From a virus: DNA of 23,857 bases. Both the position numbers and the translations under genes were made by a program. The notes under the pieces were generated by a model. That model did no database searches, had not been told where the DNA came from, and saw only the letters and a program-made list of their open reading frames with translations. The DNA lies in IMG/VR virus record IMGVR_UViG_3300025131_000427, positions 1-23,857 of that record; one strand, given 5' to 3'. Numbering within the stretch: the first letter of the stretch is position 1; each line of letters starts with the position of its first letter. This document shows, piece after piece, positions 1 to 6,228 of this stretch.

Positions 1-2
1 GG

Positions 3-56
3 CCGACACCATATATTACTCCTATAATAAACAACCTTAAAAAACAGCTTAAATGA
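3..56 (+). CDS. 3' end of an upstream gene (partial)
   Basis: The reading frame from base 3 is open and stops at TGA 54-56, giving the C-terminal residues PTPYITPIINNLKKQLK. The stop overlaps the ATG of the next gene (53-55) in an ATGA junction, an arrangement also used at three other gene junctions in this window (4378, 20471 and 21214), which favours this frame. Only 17 residues are visible, so no function can be given. A competing frame ends at TAA 38-40 and cannot be excluded. Confidence 0.4.
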   Translation, partial: PTPYITPIINNLKKQLK

Positions 57-940
57 AGCCACAATTTGACAATCAGATAATGTCCAGCATGCTGCTCTGG
101 TTTGATAATAAATTATTGACCAAAGGAGAGGCTTTTCAAAATACAACGGGGCAGTTTTATAGTGTTTCTGATGATTATTATGGATATTATGCATTCGCAA
201 GTTCTTATTCTCAAATTGTAAGCGACGCCTCTATAGCGGGGGGCGTTCTTCCTACAGGGGGGGCAGATGTTTTACCGTCAACTCCCGGATTATATATAGG
301 GGGAACTTTTGTTGATGTCGGGACACCTCCTTTGGAAGCTATTGATTATAATAATGGGCGTTGTTATTTGAATCAAAGTAATTCGTCTGATATTACAGGA
401 AGTTTTGCAATTAAGGATTTTAATGTATTTTTGACCAACCAGACCGAAGATGAGATACTTTTTCAATCTCAATACACAAACCGAAACCAAATTAGTGGAA
501 TAGTTCCCACGGGGCTTGAGCCTGATACCAAAACCTATCCTGTCGTATATCTTAAAAACGATGGAAGTTATAACGAACCGTTTGCTTTTGGCGGCCAAGA
601 TAATACGGTTATGAATATTAGGGCAATTGTGGTGGCAGATAGCCAGTTTGAGGTAGATGCGATAGGGTCAATATTCAGAGACCAACGAATGACAAATATT
701 GCGTTGCTTGACGAGGCAGATATGCCTTTTAATTCATTTGGGGGGTATCGTAATGATGTTCAGTATAACTATACGGGAATAGCTGCCACCAAGAACGATT
801 CTCAGCAAATGTTTCTCGAAGACGTTAATGTGTCGCGCTTCGATAGAACGCTAGAAAACGAAGTAAGAAAATTTAATCCCAATGTTTATTCTACGATAAT
901 TGATTTTGAAGTTAATAAAATTAGATTCCCGCGATTATAG
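53..940 (+). CDS. Phage virion protein of unknown function (probable tail or neck protein)
   Basis: A 295-residue protein that I do not recognise. It has no signal peptide or membrane segment, is rich in Gly, Asn, Tyr, Ser and Thr, and looks largely beta-structured, as expected for a virion protein. The C-terminal third is more charged (for example FRDQRMTNIALLDEADMPF near residue 209). It lies directly upstream of the two tail-tube-type genes and is followed by a 66-bp gap with a promoter-like motif. In many siphophages this slot holds tail-completion or head-tail joining proteins, so a role at the tail/neck boundary is a reasonable inference from position only. The start at ATG 53 is supported by an ATGA overlap with the upstream gene; no strong ribosome binding site is seen, which suggests coupled translation. 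Confidence 0.75.
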   Translation: MKPQFDNQIMSSMLLWFDNKLLTKGEAFQNTTGQFYSVSDDYYGYYAFASSYSQIVSDASIAGGVLPTGGADVLPSTPGLYIGGTFVDVGTPPLEAIDYNNGRCYLNQSNSSDITGSFAIKDFNVFLTNQTEDEILFQSQYTNRNQISGIVPTGLEPDTKTYPVVYLKNDGSYNEPFAFGGQDNTVMNIRAIVVADSQFEVDAIGSIFRDQRMTNIALLDEADMPFNSFGGYRNDVQYNYTGIAATKNDSQQMFLEDVNVSRFDRTLENEVRKFNPNVYSTIIDFEVNKIRFPRL

Positions 941-969
941 TGAAATTAGTTCTCTTTTTGGCGTATTAA

Positions 970-987
970 CTGTAATTTAAAGTAAGA
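970..987 (+). promoter_or_regulatory. Putative phage promoter element upstream of the tube genes
   Basis: The 66-bp gap before the first tube gene contains TGTAATTTAAAGTAAGA at 971-987. It matches 15 of 17 bases with TGTAACTTATAGTAAGA at 4095-4111, which lies at a similar distance upstream of another gene (4127). The AT-rich part could act as a -10 box; no good -35 hexamer is present at standard spacing. A conserved element in two otherwise different gaps suggests a phage promoter, but this is inference. Confidence 0.4.
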
Positions 988-1006
988 ATTTGTAAAAGGA
1001 CTTAAA

Positions 1007-2350
1007 ATGGCTAGAAACAGAGTAATCTATCAGAGTGAGGCGGTTTACGTTACCCAGAGTGGTTATAACGGGGACTTGACAGCCACAAGCGGGAAAGAAG
1101 CTGACGGCATAAATATAGGTACTGCCAACGCTGCCGCGCGAGATGCAGTTATGGATTTGCATAGGGTGCAAAGCGCCAATTATAGCTTTAACATTACCCG
1201 ACAGGATGTAAATCAGTTTGGTGAGCTAGCTGCAATTGACAGGATTATCACAGATACCCCAACCGTAAGCTTCGATACCTCTTACATTTTGGCTAATTTC
1301 GACAACGAAAATAAACTTGGGTTCGAGGTTACTCCCAGCGGAAGCTCAGCCTCCACTTTTGTTTCTTGTATTTCGGGACTTATTGATTCTTCAACGAATG
1401 CCCACCAAAAAAATTATTTTATTCTTACCGCAAAAGAGGGTGCCGATGCCGTAGACAACCTACACACAGGAAAATATGAGAGCGTAATTGGTATTGGGAA
1501 CGGCTTCCTTACTTCATACAGTTCCGAAGCTTCCGTAGGAGGTCTTCCTACCGTGAGCGTCGGGGTGGAAGGTATGAACATGAATTTCAACACGATAGCT
1601 ACAGGGAATCAGATTTCTTCTGTCTCGGGACCAGCCGGTGGCGGAAAAGGATTTAGAATAAACGCTGATTCTAGTGTGTTATCGGGAATATCGGGTATAA
1701 ATCCAGCAATTGATCCCGAGAATGGTACCGCAATGCAAGGTGACGCCAGATTTGCGGTTTTACCTATCGCCACCCAAAACGCTTCCGGAGCAGGGGGAGG
1801 GTTGATTTCGGCTTTAAGGCCGGGCGATATTACTTTGAGTCTGATAGCCCATGACGCCGCCGCTGGGTTAGACGAGGTAATGGACAGTAGTGCAACTACT
1901 GATGATTTGCTGGTTGGTGCCGACGTAAAAGACGCTCACATTCAAAGTTATACTTTGAGTTTTGACTTGAGTCGTACTCCCATTCAGAAACTCGGAACTC
2001 GTTTCGCTTTTGCAAGGCCGGTTGATTTCCCTATTACGGCAAGTTTGAGTGTTGATGCCGTGTTGGCAGACTTAACCACGGGAACTGTTAGTGATTTGAT
2101 TAATTGTGACAATAGTTACGATGCCGTAATTAAAATGAAAGATCCGAGTTTATGTAATGCGACAGCAACTAGCAAGCCTGTTGCCGTATCTTACTTGGCA
2201 AGAGATCTCAAGATAGATAGCGAATCATTTACGTCTTCAATTGGAGATAGCAAATCGGTTACTTTGGATTTTACATGCCAAATAGGTGGCCCGGAGCAAA
2301 AAACCGTTGGAGTTTTCATGAGTGGTTGGTATAATCAAGAAGGTCAATAA
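1007..2350 (+). CDS. Tail tube-type major tail protein, copy 1
   Basis: A 447-residue, beta-rich protein without signal peptide or membrane segment. Its position (before the chaperone-like genes and the tape measure) and its duplicated neighbour indicate the polymerising tail tube subunit; I infer this from context, not from a recognised catalytic or fold motif. It aligns end to end with the next gene: the N-terminus (RNRVIYQS, then NQFGEL and DRIITDTPTVS at about residues 69-88), the middle (VEGMNMN 187-193), and the C-terminal half (LRPGDITL 270-277, a stretch with HIQSY and DLSRTPIQKLG, and the final DFTCQIGGPEQ...GVFMSG). Between VEGMNMN and LRPGDITL it has 76 residues, against 207 in the paralog. 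A clear AAAAGGA ribosome binding site sits at 994-1000. The gene ends in two consecutive in-frame TAA codons (2348-2353). Confidence 0.8.
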   Translation: MARNRVIYQSEAVYVTQSGYNGDLTATSGKEADGINIGTANAAARDAVMDLHRVQSANYSFNITRQDVNQFGELAAIDRIITDTPTVSFDTSYILANFDNENKLGFEVTPSGSSASTFVSCISGLIDSSTNAHQKNYFILTAKEGADAVDNLHTGKYESVIGIGNGFLTSYSSEASVGGLPTVSVGVEGMNMNFNTIATGNQISSVSGPAGGGKGFRINADSSVLSGISGINPAIDPENGTAMQGDARFAVLPIATQNASGAGGGLISALRPGDITLSLIAHDAAAGLDEVMDSSATTDDLLVGADVKDAHIQSYTLSFDLSRTPIQKLGTRFAFARPVDFPITASLSVDAVLADLTTGTVSDLINCDNSYDAVIKMKDPSLCNATATSKPVAVSYLARDLKIDSESFTSSIGDSKSVTLDFTCQIGGPEQKTVGVFMSGWYNQEGQ

Positions 2351-2366
2351 TAAAAAGGTTTAAAAG

Positions 2367-4028
2367 ATGCCAGTACGTAACAGAGTAATTTACCAAAGTC
2401 AGGCCGTTTACGTTTCGCAAGACGTAAACTGCACAGGGATAGCAACGGAAACAACTGATAACGTAGACCTCAATAGAATTCAAAGTTGTAATTACAGTTT
2501 CAATATAAGTCGACAGGACGTTAACCAGTTTGGTGAACTAGGGGCCATAGATCGAATTATTACCGATACTCCCACTGTCTCTTTGGATGGAAGCTACATG
2601 GTGGCTAACTTGGGTAACGAAGCAAAGTTGGGATTTAACGTTTGGGCAGGGCCGACAACGGCTACAAACTCTATCGTTTCCTGCATTTCGGGGATTGTCA
2701 ATTCCGAAACAAATGACGGAGTTAAGAATTACTATATTGTTACAACCGCAGAAGGTTCTGACGCCATAGAGAACACCGTTAGCGGAAAGTACGAAAGCAT
2801 AGTGGGGATAGGAAACGCAAGTTTGACTTCCTACTCTACTGAGGGCGCAGTGGGTGGATTGCCTACCGCGAGCTTCTCCGTGGAAGGTCAAAACATGAAC
2901 GTCGTTCATACTCCTTATACGGGAATGTACGAAGGGTATACTGGGACTCTCGTAGGCCTTGATCCCGAAAAAGCGTTTAACCCCCTAGCTATTGATGGTT
3001 ATGGTTACCGGACTGCGGGTCAGGTTGTCTTTACTGTCACTGGAGCGGCTCCAGTTGCGGGCGGCCCAGAACCCGTCACAGAAGGCCCAAACAAAACAGT
3101 TGAAATAACAGATGGTGTTTTTGTTGGGGCTTTGGGGGTTACTCGAACCGGAATCGCAGCTACTATTCCTTCCAACAAAGTGTTTACTCATGACGACACT
3201 GGTTCGGACGAAAAAACAATAACCCTGTCTAACATGGTGGAAAAGGGAGCTCAGCAGGTGATTGGAACTGTGGCTGGTGACGATTTAGTTACTGGGGATA
3301 CTTTTACCGGGACTTTTGATGATGTCGTTGCTTATATTTCTGGCTCCAACCCCTCAATAGATCCCACGTTAGGGGTTCAGCCAACATGGCCCCCTACTAG
3401 CGGAGGAACGGCTCTTGCTGCACCGGTTGGCACAGATGAGCCCGTGGCCCCTATTATATTACCTGTCCCGACAACAAATTTAAACACTTCAGATGTCAAC
3501 CCTAGTGGTTCTATTTCTACGTTACGCCCCGGAGACATTACGTTGACTTTGAAGCAGTCACCTTACGCAGACGATACTGCTGCTGGTGTACCGGGAGCTT
3601 CAATAACTAACGCTCATATTCAAAGTTATACCATAAGTTTTGATTTGTCCCGAACCCCTATTCAGAAACTGGGAAGTAGGTTTGCTTTTGCGCGTCCCAT
3701 TGATTTTCCGATTAGCGCTTCGTTTAGTTTTGATGCAATTCTATCTGATTTAACCACGGGAAATATTGGTGATATTATAGATTGTGATACCAATTATGAT
3801 GCGAGGGTATCTCTCAAGAATACGCCAGATTGCAATGCGCCTACCGTGAAAGATGAGATTATAGTTTATGACCTCAAAAGGCTTAAACTGGATAACCAAT
3901 CTTTTTCGTCCTCTGTCGGAGACAATAAAACCGTAACCTTTGATTTCACATGTCAAGTGGGAGGACCGGAGCAGACGGATGTTGGAGTCTTTATGAGTGG
4001 TTATTCTACCGAGCTGGCACAGCAATAA
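2367..4028 (+). CDS. Tail tube-type protein, copy 2 with large internal insertion
   Basis: A 553-residue paralog of the preceding protein, with the same start (RNRVIYQS), NQFGEL, DRIITDTPTVS, VEGQNMN (172-178), LRPGDITL (386-393), DLSRTPIQKLG and a near-identical C-terminus (DFTCQVGGPEQ...GVFMSG). The main difference is the 207-residue segment between VEGQNMN and LRPGDITL, which is 131 residues longer than in copy 1. It is Thr/Gly/Val/Pro-rich (for example GYRTAGQVVFTVTGAAPVAG from 211) and ends in a Pro-rich linker (about 335-372), consistent with an added immunoglobulin-like or other surface-exposed beta domain. It may be a decorated tube subunit or a distinct tube or tube-end protein. It lies 16 bp after copy 1 with an AAAAAGG ribosome binding site (2352-2358), so the two are co-translated from one message, and a strong terminator follows. 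Confidence 0.75.
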   Translation: MPVRNRVIYQSQAVYVSQDVNCTGIATETTDNVDLNRIQSCNYSFNISRQDVNQFGELGAIDRIITDTPTVSLDGSYMVANLGNEAKLGFNVWAGPTTATNSIVSCISGIVNSETNDGVKNYYIVTTAEGSDAIENTVSGKYESIVGIGNASLTSYSTEGAVGGLPTASFSVEGQNMNVVHTPYTGMYEGYTGTLVGLDPEKAFNPLAIDGYGYRTAGQVVFTVTGAAPVAGGPEPVTEGPNKTVEITDGVFVGALGVTRTGIAATIPSNKVFTHDDTGSDEKTITLSNMVEKGAQQVIGTVAGDDLVTGDTFTGTFDDVVAYISGSNPSIDPTLGVQPTWPPTSGGTALAAPVGTDEPVAPIILPVPTTNLNTSDVNPSGSISTLRPGDITLTLKQSPYADDTAAGVPGASITNAHIQSYTISFDLSRTPIQKLGSRFAFARPIDFPISASFSFDAILSDLTTGNIGDIIDCDTNYDARVSLKNTPDCNAPTVKDEIIVYDLKRLKLDNQSFSSSVGDNKTVTFDFTCQVGGPEQTDVGVFMSGYSTELAQQ

Positions 4029-4057
4029 CGTAATAGCCCTTTAAAAATATTTTTATT

Positions 4058-4084
4058 AAAATCCCCCCTTGGGGGATTTTTTTT
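4058..4084 (+). terminator. Rho-independent terminator after the tube genes
   Basis: A perfect 10-bp inverted repeat, AAAATCCCCC (4058-4067) and GGGGGATTTT (4071-4080), encloses a 3-nt loop and runs into an unbroken T tract (4077-4084). It starts 30 bp after the stop codon of the second tube gene and is the only strong intrinsic terminator I see in the window. Its A-rich 5' arm would give weaker termination on the opposite strand, but nothing is transcribed leftward there. Confidence 0.92.
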
Positions 4085-4093
4085 GTTTATATA

Positions 4094-4111
4094 GTGTAAC
4101 TTATAGTAAGA
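4094..4111 (+). promoter_or_regulatory. Putative promoter for the chaperone/tape-measure operon
   Basis: Just after the terminator lies GTGTAACTTATAGTAAGA (4094-4111), followed by AAGG (4115-4118) and the ATG at 4127. TATAGT (4102-4107) is a plausible -10; the T tract of the terminator occupies the -35 position. The segment is nearly identical to 970-987 upstream of the first tube gene. A promoter is needed here on logical grounds because the terminator would otherwise isolate the downstream genes. The exact hexamers are inference. Confidence 0.5.
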
Positions 4112-4126
4112 TATAAGGTAAAAGGT

Positions 4127-4381
4127 ATGTCAAAGGAAAAAGGCCCAGATAGGGATATTATCAATAATTTTTTCGCGTTTCAAACCCGGCGAAAAATAAC
4201 GAACCTTTATAAACAATTCTTCTTCATACTAGAAGACCTTCAGGTCAACGGAATAACAATCCCAGAAGAAACCCACCAAAGAATTCGCAAGAGAATCCTC
4301 GATTTAGGCAATGATTGCATCCGAGAACTAGAAGAATACTTTGAAAAATTCATAGAATATAACGATAATAAACCAAAATGA
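4127..4381 (+). CDS. Small helical tail-assembly protein (unknown)
   Basis: An 84-residue, highly charged, mostly helical protein with no membrane segment and no motif that I recognise. It sits at the head of the operon that leads through the chaperone-like genes to the tape measure, which is the slot of the smaller chaperone (gpG) in lambda, so a tail-assembly role is an inference from position. The start is supported by AAGG at 4115-4118 and AAAGG at 4121-4125. Its stop TGA overlaps the ATG of the next gene (ATGA, 4378-4381), pointing to termination-reinitiation. The next gene lies in the -1 frame, the same geometry as lambda G/T, but no canonical slippery heptamer is present at the junction. 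Confidence 0.75.
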   Translation: MSKEKGPDRDIINNFFAFQTRRKITNLYKQFFFILEDLQVNGITIPEETHQRIRKRILDLGNDCIRELEEYFEKFIEYNDNKPK

Positions 4382-5181
4382 AGCGTATATACGAGTTCAC
4401 CGTAGATAAAGAAGAAACCGTCAAGGAAGAATCCGTCGAGAAGAAAAAAGACGGTACGGAAGTTACTACAACAAAAGACGTCAAGAAGGATGTGCCGCAC
4501 AAATTCTTTTTGCGCCGTCCTACCCGCGCAATGACTGACGAGGCTGAATTATATTACGGGGTGAGGCTTGCAGAAGGAATTAGAGCGGGCCTTTTAACAC
4601 GAGCATTGCTCGAAAAAAGGTTCGAAAATGATGGGGGAACCAGAAGTGACGACGAAAATGAAGAATATAAGAAGGTAATTGAAAAACTTCAAGGGTTTCA
4701 TAAAGAACAGTCCAAAATACTCGAAATTAGCGAAAAAAAGAGGACCCCAGCGCAAAAAAAGAAAATCAAAGAATTGGATAAGGAAATTAAACCCGCGCGA
4801 AGATCTTTAAGGGACCTACAGCTAGTGGAAGATAGTCTTTATGAGGAGACTGCCGAGAGTCGCGCTAGAAATAAGGTAATTTTGTGGTGGATGTTAAATC
4901 TCGCGCATGAAGAAAAAGGCTCCAAGGACATCGAATTTTTTGGGGAAGGTGATTTGGAGGCAAAATTTGAGCGATATGACGAAATTGATGAAGGGGATGT
5001 CCTATTTGATGTGCTCGTAGCCCGAAAATTTGCTTATTATGTCAGTTTTTGGTTTGTGGGAAGACCCAATACACAAACAGAGTTCCAAGAAATGATAGAT
5101 CTCGCCTTGAAGCTGGATGAGGAAGAGGGCAACGAGGAAAACGAGGAAAACGAGGAAAAAGAAACAAAAAAAGCAAAGTAA
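4378..5181 (+). CDS. Tail assembly chaperone-like protein
   Basis: A 267-residue, very charged protein. The N-terminal part (about 1-40) is Lys/Glu-rich. Then come a helical segment with AELYYGVRLAEGIRAGLLTR (56-75), a long predicted coiled coil (about 92-155), a TAES motif at 158-161 followed by a hydrophobic helix (VILWWMLNLA, 167-176), and an acidic C-terminal tail with three NEE repeats (252-260). I do not identify a family, but position between tube and tape measure and the helical, coiled-coil character fit a tape-measure assembly chaperone. The downstream gene shows the same order of elements (AEL..., GLTTR, coiled coil, TAES), so the two look like distant paralogs. Translation is coupled to the 84-residue gene by the ATGA overlap. 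Confidence 0.7.
   Translation: MKRIYEFTVDKEETVKEESVEKKKDGTEVTTTKDVKKDVPHKFFLRRPTRAMTDEAELYYGVRLAEGIRAGLLTRALLEKRFENDGGTRSDDENEEYKKVIEKLQGFHKEQSKILEISEKKRTPAQKKKIKELDKEIKPARRSLRDLQLVEDSLYEETAESRARNKVILWWMLNLAHEEKGSKDIEFFGEGDLEAKFERYDEIDEGDVLFDVLVARKFAYYVSFWFVGRPNTQTEFQEMIDLALKLDEEEGNEENEENEEKETKKAK
5131..5157 (+). repeat. Three tandem copies of a 9-bp unit
   Basis: AACGAGGAA is repeated three times without interruption (5131-5139, 5140-5148, 5149-5157) inside the acidic 3' end of the chaperone-like gene, encoding three Asn-Glu-Glu triplets. Because the unit is a multiple of three, expansion or contraction would leave the frame intact. It probably arose by replication slippage. Confidence 0.85.
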
Positions 5182-5202
5182 AGTGCTCTTCCCCTTAAAT
5201 TG

Positions 5203-6198
5203 ATGGAAAAAGCAGGTTTAAAAGTTGTTTTTTCAGAAGTGTTGAGGGGGTATAGCCTTGTTGATTCCCCCTTGTTCGGGAAAGTTCGAGTCAAACATTT
5301 TAACAACTTCGACTCGGCAGAATTAGATATAAAAAATAAAGCTTTTTTCGACAAAGCAGTGGAAAAGGGTCTTACCACGCGAAAAGATCGTATAGACTAC
5401 CTCCTAAAGGAGAATATTTGGACACAAGAGGAGAACAAGGAAATCCTCAACACCAAAAGTGCCATTGCGGGATTGCAAAAAACCAAAACAAAAATTTTTC
5501 TTCAGTCCCATATAGATCAAGCCAACCGGGAGCTCGAGAGACAGGAGCTCCAACTCTTCGAACTCAACTCTAAGAAAGAAGATTTGATTGGTTTTACAGC
5601 GGAGTCTTACGCTTCAAGAAGAATCAATGAATATTATATGTTTAACGCGTTATTAAGTGAAAATGGGGGGAAATTATTTTCAAGGGAAGAATTTGAGGAT
5701 CTCGAAGAACAACCAATGATGGAACTCATAGGCTTGTATAACAAAACCACTAACAAGTTTAACTCTAAGACTCTAAAGCTAATTTCCGTTTCCGGGTTTT
5801 ATACTAGTTTATTTTATTTGTGCGAAAATAACGCTCACATATTCTATGGGAAGGCTCTTGTAGATTTAACTTTTTATCAAATTGAACTTTTCGGTTATGG
5901 GAGGTATTACAAGAGTATGACGGAAAATTCAGACAACAAACCTCCAGAAGAGATCTCCCGGAGTCCCGAAAGACTTGTGGAGTGGTTTGAGTCGACCAAA
6001 AGCGCCAAAGAGACGTTGGATAAATCTGAGACAACGGGAAAAGAAGGGTCCGCGATGTCGCTGGTGGGTGCTTCTAAGCAAGATCTCACCCGCTTAGGTT
6101 TAGATAACCCAAATGAAACTATAAATTTAGCCAAAAAGGCTGCTGAAAAAGGTGGAAGGCTTTCCATGGACGACTTAATGAAACTTCACGGCGTTTAA
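5203..6198 (+). CDS. Second tail assembly chaperone-like protein
   Basis: A 331-residue, mainly helical protein from ATG 5203; TTG 5200 immediately before it is an alternative start. Its elements, counted from ATG 5203, are a short N-terminal beta-like region (about 1-35), AELDI near 39, GLTTR at 56-60, a coiled coil (about 75-128), TAES at 132-135, a helical central domain with a hydrophobic patch (near 195-205 and 215-230), and a C-terminal end resembling a separate small helical motif (GGRLSMDDLMKLHGV). The order AEL-GLTTR-coiled coil-TAES parallels the upstream gene, suggesting an old duplication. No good ribosome binding site precedes it. It is in the same frame as the upstream gene, separated only by TAA and six or seven codons, so coupled reinitiation is likely. 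It directly precedes the tape measure, and a chaperone role is inferred from that. Confidence 0.7.
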   Translation: MEKAGLKVVFSEVLRGYSLVDSPLFGKVRVKHFNNFDSAELDIKNKAFFDKAVEKGLTTRKDRIDYLLKENIWTQEENKEILNTKSAIAGLQKTKTKIFLQSHIDQANRELERQELQLFELNSKKEDLIGFTAESYASRRINEYYMFNALLSENGGKLFSREEFEDLEEQPMMELIGLYNKTTNKFNSKTLKLISVSGFYTSLFYLCENNAHIFYGKALVDLTFYQIELFGYGRYYKSMTENSDNKPPEEISRSPERLVEWFESTKSAKETLDKSETTGKEGSAMSLVGASKQDLTRLGLDNPNETINLAKKAAEKGGRLSMDDLMKLHGV

Positions 6199-6228
6199 GT
6201 TAAAATTAGTGTAATTATCCCTAGGAAT

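Noticed and set aside
2-40. Alternative end of an upstream gene in another frame (stop TAA 38-40)
   Set aside because: Possible, but the frame ending in the ATGA overlap at 53-56 fits the coupling pattern of this phage better. The window has too few bases to decide firmly.
290-598. Minus-strand 102-codon open frame inside the first structural gene
   Set aside because: It lies wholly inside a plus-strand gene, with no plausible start signal or recognisable product.
6209-6214. GTGTAA before the tape measure start as a further promoter
   Set aside because: The bases after it (TTATCCCT) do not match the -10-like part of the other sites, and a six-base match in AT-rich DNA is expected by chance.
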